Assembly: GCA_012031225.1 (NCBI GenBank)
Contig: JAAUTZ010000009.1
Location: forward strand, 1-64,000
Source: Chloroflexaceae bacterium
GTDB lineage: Bacteria; Chloroflexota; Chloroflexia; Chloroflexales; Chloroflexaceae
Direction: 5' to 3'
DNA length: 64,000 nucleotides
Part shown: piece after piece, positions 33,355 to 42,272 of the stretch
How positions within the stretch are numbered: the stretch's first letter is position 1
How the letters are laid out: every line of letters starts with the position of its first letter
Translations under genes and position numbers: made by a program
Notes under the pieces: generated by a model
Database searches by the model: none
Told to the model about the DNA's origin: nothing
What the model saw: the letters and a program-made list of their open reading frames with translations, nothing else

Positions 33355-35265
33355 CTAGCGGCGGTCAAGATTGCGGGGCCAGAGGGCCCACAGCAGGGCA
33401 AAGGCGGCAGCCCACCACGCCCGCTCGGCCTCGTCGTCGCGCCCTTGCCCACGGAGCTGCACCCCACCGAGAAACAGCCCAGTGGCAACCAAGCCCCCGG
33501 TCAAGCGGTCATTGGAACGCTCGACACGGCGCATGCTGCGTTCAAGGCGCGACATGTCGGTGCGGGTTTGCAGGTCGCCCCGATTGGCAGATTTGTAGTA
33601 GGCATCCATCTGGCGCGGCAGGGTGATCATGATCTGGGCTAGCTCGGAGATCTCCTTCTGCGCCTGATTGACCCACTCGCCGTTGCGCCGCTCGCGGTTG
33701 ATCATCTCGCGCACGAAGGGGCGCAGCGACTCAAACAGGTTGATCTCTGGTTCGAGGGCAACTGCCAAGCCGCCCACCATGCTCATCGCCCGCCCCAAGT
33801 AGAGCAGGTCTTGCGGAAGCTGGAAGGGCAATTCATAGACGATCTCTTTGGTCTCATCGAAGATCGCTTCAACATCCACATTGTTGATCTCACGCACCGT
33901 GCGGTCATAGGAGTAGCGCAGCATCACCTGCACCGCCTGCGTAATCGGGCGCAGATCAGCACCGGGCAGGATCATGTTGTTCTTGAGCATCGCCTGCACA
34001 ATCCGCTCGGCATCGTTGGTAGCCAAGCCAATCACACCCTCGCGCAGGCTCTCCATCGTTTTGGGGGTGAGGTAGCCAACCATCCCGAAGTCAATGAAGA
34101 TCAGCGTAAATGGGGTTCCCAGTTGGCGGGCTTGATCGCTGTTTTCGCTATGCCTATTCCCATTTGTGCCGCTAAAATCGCCCCACGCCGCAAATGGGCT
34201 GTCGTCCTGTTCAGGAAAGAGCGAGCCAATCTTGGGGATCGGCAGGCGCGATCTGCGCCCGTTGCCAGTGCCATTCACGCGCATGGCACTGTAGCCGAGC
34301 GTTGGTGGGATACCCGTTTCCACCCGCACGAATAGATTGCCGGGGTGCGGGTCGGCGTGAAAGAAGCCATCGAGAAAAAACTGCTTGAGGTACGTCGAGT
34401 TGATCCGCTCGGCCAGTTCGTGGCGGCTAATGCCCGCCGCATCCACTGCCGCCATGTTGCTGAGCTTGATGCCGTAGATGCGCTCCATCACCATCAGGCG
34501 GCGCGTCGTCAATTCGGGGATTGGCTCCGGCACGTACACGCCGGGCACGTCGGCGAAGTTGGCCCGGAACAGTTCGGCACTGCGGGCTTCTTGGGTGTAG
34601 TCCAGTTCGATCCGGAGGACGCGCCCAAACTCATCGAGCAGGGCTTGCAAATCGGCGCGGCGGCGGACTGCCCTGATGTCTTTGATCAGCCGAATGACCC
34701 AATTCAGGGCACTCAAGTCCACCTCAATAATCTCATCTATGTGCAGGCGTTGCACCTTGATCGCAACTTCACGCCCATTGTAGAGTTGCCCAAAGTAGAC
34801 CTGCCCCAACGAGGCGGCGGCAACAGCTTGCGGATCGAAGTGGGCAAACACCTCTTCAATCGGGCGGCCTAGCTCAGCCACGATCCGTTCGCGCACCTCT
34901 TTAAACGGTGCGGCGGGCACTTCGTCCTGCAAGCCGGCTAGCTCTTTGCGGACAGCATCGGGCACAATATCGGCGCGGGCACTGAGGAATTGACCGAGCT
35001 TGATGTGGATGCCGCCCAGATCCAGTGCCAGCAGGCGGAACTGCGCCGCAAGGCGCGACCAGCGTTTGGTGGCGGTGCGTTGGGCATACCAGCGCAGCAG
35101 CCCGAACCGCGTGACCAACACATCCCAGAAGTAGATATGCAGAATAACCTTCAGGAAAAACGTCGTTACCTGAAAGAAACGTTGGCGCGGGTTGAACTCG
35201 GCTTGCGAGGCGATGCGCGGTACGTCGTCGTGCTGCGCGAGATCTGGCGAACTCAGGGTCTTCAC
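33355..35265 (-). CDS. ABC1/UbiB/AarF atypical kinase
   Basis: The family marks are the KxGQ motif IKLGQFLSARADI (about 89-98), the Ala-rich loop AAASLGQVY (about 150), the Lys in EVAIKVQR, catalytic HADPHPGN (303-310) and the metal-binding DFG (392-394). UbiB proteins are ATPases/kinases that support isoprenoid-quinone or lipid metabolism. Between the catalytic loop and DFG lie about 75 residues instead of the usual 10-20, a hydrophilic insertion rich in Gly, Asn, Ser and Arg. C-terminal helices end in two hydrophobic stretches. The GTG start is weakly supported by AAGAG upstream. Confidence 0.85.
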   Translation of the reverse strand: MKTLSSPDLAQHDDVPRIASQAEFNPRQRFFQVTTFFLKVILHIYFWDVLVTRFGLLRWYAQRTATKRWSRLAAQFRLLALDLGGIHIKLGQFLSARADIVPDAVRKELAGLQDEVPAAPFKEVRERIVAELGRPIEEVFAHFDPQAVAAASLGQVYFGQLYNGREVAIKVQRLHIDEIIEVDLSALNWVIRLIKDIRAVRRRADLQALLDEFGRVLRIELDYTQEARSAELFRANFADVPGVYVPEPIPELTTRRLMVMERIYGIKLSNMAAVDAAGISRHELAERINSTYLKQFFLDGFFHADPHPGNLFVRVETGIPPTLGYSAMRVNGTGNGRRSRLPIPKIGSLFPEQDDSPFAAWGDFSGTNGNRHSENSDQARQLGTPFTLIFIDFGMVGYLTPKTMESLREGVIGLATNDAERIVQAMLKNNMILPGADLRPITQAVQVMLRYSYDRTVREINNVDVEAIFDETKEIVYELPFQLPQDLLYLGRAMSMVGGLAVALEPEINLFESLRPFVREMINRERRNGEWVNQAQKEISELAQIMITLPRQMDAYYKSANRGDLQTRTDMSRLERSMRRVERSNDRLTGGLVATGLFLGGVQLRGQGRDDEAERAWWAAAFALLWALWPRNLDRR

Positions 35266-35316
35266 TCGCTCTTATCTCTTGCTCTGGTTGATTGCCAGTA
35301 ATTCCATTCCTTTTGG

Positions 35317-35345
35317 ATTATACCACGCATCATGCGTCTTGTTCA
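35317..35345 (-). promoter_or_regulatory. Extended -10 promoter for the UbiB-TPR unit
   Basis: TGGTATAAT (35325-35317) is a perfect extended -10; TGAACA (35345-35340) is 17 bases before the hexamer. The start is about 50 bases downstream. Confidence 0.65.
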
Positions 35346-35500
35346 GGGGAGATTGAGGGGATGTGATCGGTGACAGGGGCAGGTGCTAGGCGCGGTTTGC
35401 AACGATCCGCGGCGATGCTGGCCGAGTACCTATCGCCCACCCGATGCGCGGCGTTCTGCGTGTTCTGCGTGGTTTGTCGCGCCTGACCCTCAATCCCGTG

Positions 35501-37138
35501 TCACCGGATGCGCTCCGCCAAGTAGGTGGGCAGTTCGCTGATGAGGACCCGCTCCTGCTGCATCGTGTCGCGCTCGCGCACCGTCACGGTATCCTTCATG
35601 CGGGTGTCGTCGCCGCGCCCCAAGCTATCGAAATCTACGGTGATGCAGAAGGGCGTGCCGATCTCATCTTGGCGGCGGTAGAGCTTGCCAATCGAGCCGG
35701 TATCATCATACACGGCGCGGAGATTGCTGCCGCGCTGCAACTGGGTGCGGATCTGCTGGGCAAGGGCGACAATCTCTGCTTGGTTGCGCTTCAGGGGGAG
35801 CACGGCAACTTTGATTGGCGCGAGGGCGGGCTTCAGGTGCAGCACGGTGCGAAAGGCTTCATCGAGCGCAGGCTCGGCTTGCCCGCGCAGCTTCTTGCCG
35901 ACGGGGATGCTCTCCGCGCCCGGTAGATCGAGCAAGCCTGCTACTTGCGGCACGCTGTCCGGCAGGGCGGCGATGACCTCACTGGCGCGAGCCAGCAGGC
36001 GATCCCGTTGCTCAGCGGGCAGCTTGTCGTTGCGGTCTACGCTCTTGCGGAAGGTTTCTAGGGCATCGAGGATGGCTTGCTGGCGTTCATCGCTGAGGGC
36101 TTTGACTTGCTGCTCGGCGTAGGCTTCGGTCAGCAGGGCTAGTACGCCGCGATCCACCCCCGCCGATGGTTCGATCACGAATGGGACAATATGTTCGCGC
36201 CGCTCCTGATCGTAGTAGCTCAGTCGCTCGACGCTGTGCTGATTCGGCGCAACCCGCGCCTGAATGTTCAGATTGGCTTGATCCTTCGTGTGCGAGCCGA
36301 GATCGTAATCGGTGCGGCTCGCAATCCCTTCTAGCTCCTCAAAGCCGATGGGGTAACGATACATCACGTCATAGGTGGCTTTGGAGTAGTGCGCCAATTC
36401 GTCACGCGGCACCGTATAGATTTGAATATTGTCACGGCTCAGCCCGACGGACTCCCACCACGCGAGGCGATCCTGCAACCAGCGTTCGTGCCACGCATCT
36501 TCTTCGCCGGGGTGCACGAAGTATTCGATCTCCATCTGCTCAAATTCGCGCACGCGGAAGATGAAGTTGCGCGGGGTGATCTCGTTACGAAAGGCTTTGC
36601 CAATCTGGGCAATGCCAAAGGGTAGCTTGCGGCTGGCCGTTGTCAGCACATTGGCAAAGTTGACGAAGATGCCTTGTGCCGTTTCGGGGCGCAGGTAGGC
36701 ATACGAGTCATCATCAGCGAGCGGCCCCACTTGGGTGCGGAACATCAGGTTGAAGGGGCGCGGCGCGGTGAGCTGCCCCGCGCACTGGCCCGGCTGCAAG
36801 GTGCGGTGCAGCAGGCATGTGCCATCGCGCAGCCGATCAGCGCGGAAGCGGCCTTTGCAGGTCAAGCAATCTACCATCTCATCTACAAAGGTTTCTTCGT
36901 GGCCAGAATAGTGCCAGACGGTGCGGTTCATCAAGATCGAGGAGTCCAAGCCTTCCATATCGTCACGCTCATAGACGTTTGCCCGCCACCACGCCTGCTT
37001 GAGGTTGTTCTTTAGCTCCACGCCAAGCGGCCCATAATCAAACGTGCCTTGCAAGCCACCGTAGATTTCGCTTCCGGCAAAGATAAAGCCGCGTCGTTTG
37101 GCAAGCGACACGAGTTGATCGAGGGTTGTGGCAGGCAT
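35501..37138 (-). CDS. glyS: Glycyl-tRNA synthetase, single-chain dimeric type
   Basis: This class II synthetase charges tRNA-Gly. The N-terminus [28 protein letters not shown] is diagnostic; [18 protein letters not shown] leads into a Zn-ribbon-like insert with CLTCKGRFR; class II motif 2 is [19 protein letters not shown], and the anticodon-binding domain occupies the last 110 residues. At 545 residues it is the eukaryotic/archaeal-like alpha2 form rather than the alpha2beta2 GlyQS form. It lies five bases after the recombinase stop, in one transcript. Confidence 0.95.
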   Translation of the reverse strand: MPATTLDQLVSLAKRRGFIFAGSEIYGGLQGTFDYGPLGVELKNNLKQAWWRANVYERDDMEGLDSSILMNRTVWHYSGHEETFVDEMVDCLTCKGRFRADRLRDGTCLLHRTLQPGQCAGQLTAPRPFNLMFRTQVGPLADDDSYAYLRPETAQGIFVNFANVLTTASRKLPFGIAQIGKAFRNEITPRNFIFRVREFEQMEIEYFVHPGEEDAWHERWLQDRLAWWESVGLSRDNIQIYTVPRDELAHYSKATYDVMYRYPIGFEELEGIASRTDYDLGSHTKDQANLNIQARVAPNQHSVERLSYYDQERREHIVPFVIEPSAGVDRGVLALLTEAYAEQQVKALSDERQQAILDALETFRKSVDRNDKLPAEQRDRLLARASEVIAALPDSVPQVAGLLDLPGAESIPVGKKLRGQAEPALDEAFRTVLHLKPALAPIKVAVLPLKRNQAEIVALAQQIRTQLQRGSNLRAVYDDTGSIGKLYRRQDEIGTPFCITVDFDSLGRGDDTRMKDTVTVRERDTMQQERVLISELPTYLAERIR

Positions 37139-37143
37139 TGGGC

Positions 37144-38124
37144 TTACTCCTGTGGCTCTGCTGCTTCTGGGGGACGGTCGGATGGCATGGGGAACACGGT
37201 GTCGGCTGGATCCGCGTGGTTGCCGTTCATCCGGGTCGGCGGGTCGGGTGGCGCAGCGTTGACAGTAGCCTTGTAGATTTGGGTGGTTGAGATGGATGCG
37301 TGGCCAAGCAACCGCTGCACATCTTTGATATGCTCGCCCTTGCGTAGTTTGTGAACGGCAAATGAGTGGCGCAGCGTGTGCGGGGTCAGGTCGGGCAACG
37401 CAATCTCACGGGCATAGTTGGTCAGGATCAGCCAGAAGCCCTGCCGCGTGAGGCGTTTGCCGCGATGATTAAGAAAGATTGCCGCTTCCGGTGAGGTGGC
37501 GTTGCGGCAGAGTTGCGGGCGGGCAATGTCGAAGTATTCTTCGAGCGCGGTGAGGGTACTCTCACAGTCGTCAAGCGGCAAGATGCGCTGGCGTTCGCGG
37601 GAGCCGATGCAACGCACCTGCTTGCTGGGCAGGTCGAGATCATCCAGATTCAGCGCAACGAGTTCGCTCACGCGCATCCCTGTCGCATAGAGCAGTTCGA
37701 GCATGGCTCGATCCCGCATCCCTTCCGGCGACACGGAGCCTTTGCTTGAGCGCATCGGCAGCTCGAGCAGGGCATCCACTTGGGTCGGGGTGATGGACTG
37801 AGGCGAGCGGCGGGCGACACGCAGCACATCAAGCTGATCAGACGGATCGTACTGGATGTAACCGCCCTGCTTGAGGAAGGTATAGAACGAACGCACCGCA
37901 GCCGTGCGGCGAGCAATCGTCGAGTGGGCATAGCTGCGCTCCCGCAGGTATAGGCTAAATGCCTGCATATCATCCGCCCCAACATCAGTCCATGCAGTGA
38001 TCCCGCGCTCGACCATAAACTCACGGCATTGGGCGAGGTCGTTGCGATAGGCGGCCATCGTGTTGTCGCTGATGCTGCGTTCGTTCTGCATATAGGCAAG
38101 AAATAGTTCAAGCTGATGATCCAT
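37144..38124 (-). CDS. Tyrosine recombinase, XerC/XerD type
   Basis: The N-terminal SAM-like domain ([26 protein letters not shown]) is followed by the catalytic domain with Arg in [33 protein letters not shown] (His-x-x-Arg), [14 protein letters not shown] with the second His and the nucleophile Tyr. This suits a chromosome-dimer resolvase acting at dif, but a phage-type integrase role is not excluded. A Pro/Asn-rich tail of about 40 residues follows the Tyr, beyond the usual Xer end. The ATG at 38124 has GAGAGAGAG upstream; an earlier in-frame start adds an unlikely leader. Confidence 0.87.
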   Translation of the reverse strand: MDHQLELFLAYMQNERSISDNTMAAYRNDLAQCREFMVERGITAWTDVGADDMQAFSLYLRERSYAHSTIARRTAAVRSFYTFLKQGGYIQYDPSDQLDVLRVARRSPQSITPTQVDALLELPMRSSKGSVSPEGMRDRAMLELLYATGMRVSELVALNLDDLDLPSKQVRCIGSRERQRILPLDDCESTLTALEEYFDIARPQLCRNATSPEAAIFLNHRGKRLTRQGFWLILTNYAREIALPDLTPHTLRHSFAVHKLRKGEHIKDVQRLLGHASISTTQIYKATVNAAPPDPPTRMNGNHADPADTVFPMPSDRPPEAAEPQE

Positions 38125-38615
38125 AGTTGCTCTCTCTCGCACTGCCCTAGCCAATGGGGTGACCCAACGGTGGTCCGGCATGGCACACGGCAGATGTTCG
38201 GCTCCACGCGCTCAGGTGGCTGTGCAACGGGTAACAATAATGCTGATTAGGTAGGCTCCGGCGATTCCCCGCGATGCTGCATTATGTCTGGTTTCAATGT
38301 GCGTGTATGGTACAGCAAAGGCATTGTGCTGTCAAACGCGGTGGGGGGTCTATTTGAAATGATGATCGCATCGGCAGGGATGGGCGGGTGTGATTGCCAA
38401 GTGCCTTCACGTTCACGTTGGTGAGCAATGCGATTGCGGGCTTGCGCTGCCCGATGCGGGCGATCTTTCAGGCTGGGGTGCGGATGGCGACGCTGCGGGC
38501 AATGCTGGCGGCGGGTGCATCAGGCGCAGTGTAAGTCTCCCCACTGCGGATAGCCCCGCCGCACGGCTCAATTGGATAAGCAACGAACAGTTACGGGTAC
38601 GCCCTGCGCCCGCAG
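38125..38615. other. 491-base intergenic region
   Basis: The left part is the roughly 170-base leader of the recombinase transcript; I recognise no riboswitch in it. The right part (38340-38615) has weak coding bias on the plus strand with several Cys codons, but no ribosome-binding site or recognisable product. No RNA gene is seen. Confidence 0.4.
38307..38335 (-). promoter_or_regulatory. Promoter for the recombinase-glyS unit
   Basis: TTGACA (38335-38330) is 17 bases from TACCAT (38312-38307) on the minus strand. Confidence 0.6.
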
Positions 38616-39116
38616 TTACCAACCCTGTGAGCGGCGCACCTGATCCACGACACGCGCTAGCATCACCCGCCCAGTATTCAGGTAGGTGGTGTAGACGGTG
38701 GCTCGTCCGATGGCAAGCGGCACTGCCACGCCGAGAAGCACTACTGCCGGTAGCCACAGCACTGCGCCGAAAATTTGCGATGCCCACGCACTAAGCAAGG
38801 CCGCTCCGATCAGCACATTGAGCAGGGCGGTGCTGTTGTGGCGGGTGTGGGCGTGGCCCATCAGTTCACGCACATTCGCAAGCAGCAGCAGGATGCCTGC
38901 GGCAAGGCTAAAGTGCATCAGCAGTGCGGCGTTGAGCATCTGGAATACAATGAAGGCAACGATGAGTAGGGCGAGGAGGGCAACAATACCGAGATGGAGC
39001 GGCTTGACGTAGAAACCGCCGATCTTCACCATGCGCGATGCGGGGCGACGGGCTGAAGCCGAAGGCGACGAGTAGGGATCGTAGTCTTTGGTGGGGCGCG
39101 GGTTTCCGTTATACAT
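38616..39116 (-). CDS. Small multi-pass membrane protein of unknown function
   Basis: The 166-residue product has a polar N-terminus rich in Pro, Ser and Tyr (about 38 residues) and then three or four hydrophobic segments: LGIVALLALLIVAFIVFQML, LAAGILLLLANV, LLNVLIGAALLSAWASQIFG and LPAVVLLGVAVPLAI. It ends in a basic tail, VVDQVRRSQGW. I do not recognise the family. It stands alone between the recombinase promoter region and gatC. Confidence 0.6.
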   Translation of the reverse strand: MYNGNPRPTKDYDPYSSPSASARRPASRMVKIGGFYVKPLHLGIVALLALLIVAFIVFQMLNAALLMHFSLAAGILLLLANVRELMGHAHTRHNSTALLNVLIGAALLSAWASQIFGAVLWLPAVVLLGVAVPLAIGRATVYTTYLNTGRVMLARVVDQVRRSQGW

Positions 39117-39243
39117 AGTTGGTGTACATCCTTATACGTGCGTAGTAAGCAACGTGATTAACGATTGAATGTTGCATCGCCAAACTGATCGGTTGGGCAG
39201 TGCAGCAGTAGGACGCACACCCCACGTAGAATGTTGCAGCGGC

Positions 39244-39534
39244 TTAATCGTCAAAGACAGCCCGCACGCGGAACATCCCATCGCGTTGATCGGGCGCATT
39301 GCGGAGCGCGGCTTCACGCGGGAGCGCGGCTTCGACGTGATCGGCGCGGGTGACAGTCGTCTGCCCCGTAATCTGCGCTGTCGGCTCAACCCCTTCCACA
39401 TCCAGTTTTTGCAGCAACGCAACGTAATCAAGAATTGCCGAAAGCTGAACGCGCATGTGCTCAAGTTCTTCATCAGACATATGCATACGGGCAAGCCGTG
39501 CAACGTGTTGGACATTGTTAAGTGATAGCGACAT
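39244..39534 (-). CDS. gatC: Aspartyl/glutamyl-tRNA amidotransferase subunit C
   Basis: GatC is the small subunit that helps GatA and GatB convert Glu-tRNA(Gln) or Asp-tRNA(Asn) to the amides. MSLSLNNVQHVARLARMHMSDEELEHM and LDYVALLQKLDVEGVEPTAQ are the family motifs, and the end RDGMFRVRAVFDD matches the usual C-terminus. From the ATG at 39534 the protein has 96 residues, the normal size; an earlier in-frame ATG at 39600 would add 22 residues. gatA and gatB are not in the window. Confidence 0.92.
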   Translation of the reverse strand: MSLSLNNVQHVARLARMHMSDEELEHMRVQLSAILDYVALLQKLDVEGVEPTAQITGQTTVTRADHVEAALPREAALRNAPDQRDGMFRVRAVFDD

Positions 39535-39853
39535 GGTTTCGTGTGTGTAACATCCCAGCAGGCGACTACTGAGTAGGTACAGACTCCTTTCTGCATTCAT
39601 GCGCCAACATCAAAAGGGGATAACTTCTGCGTGGCTTCGACAGTATGAGCAGACTACTTCTGAACTCTATGATAGCAGGCTTTGCGGCTCGTGGCAACGG
39701 CTAACAGTGGTACATTCTGGCAGACTTCTTGATCAGGATGGGTGAACAAGGACACGGACTAGCGTACTACAAAATCTACGTAGATAGATCGTAGGATGGG
39801 TGGCGGGCGTTGCCGACGTTCGCCCGCTTTGGGTTGCCCGGGCCTAAGGATAG
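39535..39853. other. Intergenic region between the DUF429 gene and gatC
   Basis: It contains the gatC promoter and a hairpin GCGGGCG/CGCCCGC (39803-39827, 11-base loop) that may end DUF429 transcripts, though the T-run is on the opposite strand. AGATAGATC-like short repeats lie near 39780. No gene is seen. Confidence 0.4.
39669..39677 (-). promoter_or_regulatory. Extended -10 for gatC
   Basis: TGCTATCAT on the minus strand lies about 135 bases before the preferred gatC ATG and 69 before the longer start. No clear -35 is visible. Confidence 0.4.
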
Positions 39854-40642
39854 TCACCCCTTTGCATCGCCTGCCCAAGCATGCGCTGGCATCGGCACAA
39901 TGAGCGCACCGGTTGCCAATGTGCCAAAGGTGCGGCATCGTTGTTGTCCCCACGTATAAGTATACAGCCCGATGTAGGCACACAGTAGCGCATCCACCTG
40001 ATCTTCATAAGCCTTGCGCCGCCGCCCCCGCAGATCCGCCACATCCTGTTCTAGCAACCCGTTCGGCACATGCAGCGCAGGTGTGGCATGGCCCAGATCG
40101 CGCAGGTAGGCTTGATAGCGGGCCCACTCTGCCAGCCGGAATTCCGCGCTGGAGTGGGGCTTGACTTTGTACTTCAGGGTGCGCTCCAGCCCAAACAGCG
40201 CAACCATTGCGGCGTGCGGGTAGACCTCGATGATCGGGCGGTGCGTTGCGCTGCATGCCGCCAGATCGTGCCCGTCGCTCTCGTGGAAGCCGTGCGCAGC
40301 GAGCCGTTGCACCAACTGCTCACCGCGCACCACCCCATCGAAGCTGAGCCGTTGCCGATTGGCGGGGTGTGCGCCTGCTTGATAGCGGGCAAAGATGCGC
40401 CCTAGCTCCGCTTCGGCTGGGCGGCGACCCTGCTCATTCGGCACACGCAAGGGCGCGTCCACTGCCACGATAGCGGGCTGATCGGCGGCGTGCTGCACAA
40501 CATAGGCGATGATCGCTTCCATCGGCTGCACCAGCTGCGTCTCGCGCAGGGTGCCCACCTGCCCGGCTGGATCAGCAACTAGCACCGCCACGCCGCTCGG
40601 ATTGCGCGGCGACCACGCCAGATCAAGGCCAATGCAGATCAT
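39854..40642 (-). CDS. DUF429 family protein (predicted RNase H-like fold)
   Basis: The N-terminus MICIGLDLAWSPRNPSGVAVL and the later IVAVDAPLRVPNEQGRRPAE carry the acidic residues expected of the RNase H-like fold proposed for DUF429; PIIEVYPHAAMVALFG and LKYK are family motifs. The biological role of DUF429 is unknown. The gene begins 12 bases after the luciferase-like gene ends and is probably in the same transcript. The C-terminal 60 residues contain Tyr-rich GLYTYTWGQQ. Confidence 0.8.
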   Translation of the reverse strand: MICIGLDLAWSPRNPSGVAVLVADPAGQVGTLRETQLVQPMEAIIAYVVQHAADQPAIVAVDAPLRVPNEQGRRPAEAELGRIFARYQAGAHPANRQRLSFDGVVRGEQLVQRLAAHGFHESDGHDLAACSATHRPIIEVYPHAAMVALFGLERTLKYKVKPHSSAEFRLAEWARYQAYLRDLGHATPALHVPNGLLEQDVADLRGRRRKAYEDQVDALLCAYIGLYTYTWGQQRCRTFGTLATGALIVPMPAHAWAGDAKG

Positions 40643-40654
40643 CGCGGCTGGGCC

Positions 40655-41431
40655 CTAGCCTGCCTGCTGCTGATCGCGCCACGCAAGCAATTGGGCCAGT
40701 GCATCGAAGTTCCACGGCTCACCCAAGCCCAAGATAAAGTGCGTTGCGCCCGCCGCGAGGAACGCATCCGCCTGCGCGACCTCAGTAGCCTGCATCGCCA
40801 CCGAACGCTCGATCTCGGCTGGATTGCGCCCCACGTCAGTGCACCAGTTGTTCAGCACGGCATTCTTGTGCTGGTAGCTTTCGGGGGGGCCAAAGCCATT
40901 CCAGATTGTGGCGTGCATCGCCGTCAGCTTCAGCGTCACCTTTTCGCCCCCCCCGCCGATGCAGATGGGCAGAGGATCACGCACTGGACGCGGCACGTCT
41001 TGGCTCCAGCGTTGCTTGATGACCGGCAAGGCATCACGTAAGGCGCGGAGCCGATCTGGAGCCGTGCCAAATTCATAGCCAAACTCCGTGTAATCACGCT
41101 CGAACCAGCCCGCGCCAATGCCCAGAATCAGCCGCCCGTTGCTGATGTGATCTACTGTTTTGGCCATCACGGCCAGCAACGCCGGATTGCGGTAGCTGTT
41201 GCACGTCACCAGACAGCCGATCTCGGCGCGGCTCGTGATGGCCGCCATTGCACTCAGCAGCGTCCAACCTTCAAAGTGATTGCCCTGCGGATCGCCGTAG
41301 AGCGGGAAGAAGTGATCCCAATTCCAGATCGTATCTACGCCCATCGCTTCAGCCCGTTGCACTGCCGCCGCATACGATGCCCATGTGGTATGTTGGGGAT
41401 GTAACTGCACCCCTACCCGAATTGCTGCCAT
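40655..41431 (-). CDS. Luciferase-like monooxygenase (LLM class, probably F420- or FMN-dependent)
   Basis: The 258-residue barrel protein has IRVGVQLHPQHTTW at the start, DTIWNWDHFFPLYGD, GCLVTCNSYRNPALLA and LGIGAGWFERDYTEFGYEFG, which are typical of F420-dependent LLM oxidoreductases (TIGR03560-like groups). The cofactor and substrate cannot be decided. The ATG at 41431 is supported by AGGAGG 8 bases upstream; a longer frame upstream is rejected. It heads a two-gene unit with the DUF429 gene and is divergent from the Hpt gene. Confidence 0.85.
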   Translation of the reverse strand: MAAIRVGVQLHPQHTTWASYAAAVQRAEAMGVDTIWNWDHFFPLYGDPQGNHFEGWTLLSAMAAITSRAEIGCLVTCNSYRNPALLAVMAKTVDHISNGRLILGIGAGWFERDYTEFGYEFGTAPDRLRALRDALPVIKQRWSQDVPRPVRDPLPICIGGGGEKVTLKLTAMHATIWNGFGPPESYQHKNAVLNNWCTDVGRNPAEIERSVAMQATEVAQADAFLAAGATHFILGLGEPWNFDALAQLLAWRDQQQAG

Positions 41432-41574
41432 TGCGTTGCCCTCCTGTCGTTTCCCGTCAATCAATGTGTACACCCATAGGGTATTGTACTCTACATTCAG
41501 CACGGATGCGGGGTACGGCTTGCGGAGGCTGCCGAGCATCGCGCCGGTGCAATACGATCATAACCTCTTTTCTA

Positions 41575-41603
41575 TTGACAATTCCCGTGCAGATGCGTAT
41601 GCT
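41575..41603 (+). promoter_or_regulatory. Promoter for the Hpt gene
   Basis: TTGACA (41575-41580) is 17 bases from TATGCT (41598-41603), about 80 bases before the start codon. Confidence 0.6.
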
Positions 41604-41684
41604 ATACAACATAATCAGATGTAAGTTCAATTGCTATACCAACCGACTCGCTAAAATGCACCCGTCTGCATCGGAGATGTGCGT

Positions 41685-42107
41685 ATGTTGACTGATGAAC
41701 CCGGCCACCTGCAAAGTCAAGCTGACCCTAGTGTACCCATCGTGATGATTGATTGGCAGGTTATTCTTGGTTATCTCGATGCGTTTGAGCCAGAATATCG
41801 AGCTGAAGAGATAGAGCATCTGATCAGCTTATTCACGCACTATACGCCCGATCTGCTGGAAAACCTGCATGAGGCGGTGGTTGCCGCCGATGCCGTACTT
41901 GTGCGTCGTTACGCCCACAATCTCGTAGCGAATAGCGGCACTGTGGGCGCAAAGCCGATGGCTCAAGCCGCCCGCGAACTCGAACGCCACGCGATCAACG
42001 GCACACTGGAGACGGCTCCTGAACAAGTGGTTCGCCTGCGCCAGATGTTTGCGGAAGTTGCCGCCGCGCTTCCCGCATGGCGGACGGCTCTGCACCTTGC
42101 CCCTTGA
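41685..42107 (+). CDS. Orphan histidine phosphotransfer (Hpt) protein
   Basis: The 140-residue all-helical protein has the Hpt phosphorylation site AHNLVANSGTVGA, where the first His would be phosphorylated, preceded by LLENLHEAVVAADAVLVRRY and followed by ARELERHA. Hpt modules relay phosphate between receiver domains and kinases. No kinase or receiver is next to it, so partners must be elsewhere. The canonical Lys after the His (HxLKG) is Val here (HNLVA), a mild deviation. The ATG at 41685 has GGAG 8 bases upstream. Confidence 0.8.
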   Translation: MLTDEPGHLQSQADPSVPIVMIDWQVILGYLDAFEPEYRAEEIEHLISLFTHYTPDLLENLHEAVVAADAVLVRRYAHNLVANSGTVGAKPMAQAARELERHAINGTLETAPEQVVRLRQMFAEVAAALPAWRTALHLAP

Positions 42108-42148
42108 GCTGCCCGGCGGATGGGCACCTCCGCACAATCTCTAGAGGG

Positions 42149-42177
42149 TTGCATCTTGCGCGGTTCTCGTGCATAAT
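42149..42177 (+). promoter_or_regulatory. Promoter for the subtilisin gene
   Basis: TTGCAT (42149-42154) is 17 bases from CATAAT (42172-42177); the leader is about 90 bases. Confidence 0.5.
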
Positions 42178-42272
42178 GATAGACAGAGACATTATGTCGG
42201 GGAACAGAGGACGACGTTCACATCAACTGCCAGCACATTGCCGAAGCAGTTGCCATTCCAGAAGGTGTCGGC

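Noticed and set aside
38340-38615. Possible degraded gene on the plus strand with several Cys codons
   Set aside because: No ribosome site, no recognisable product and no supporting neighbours.
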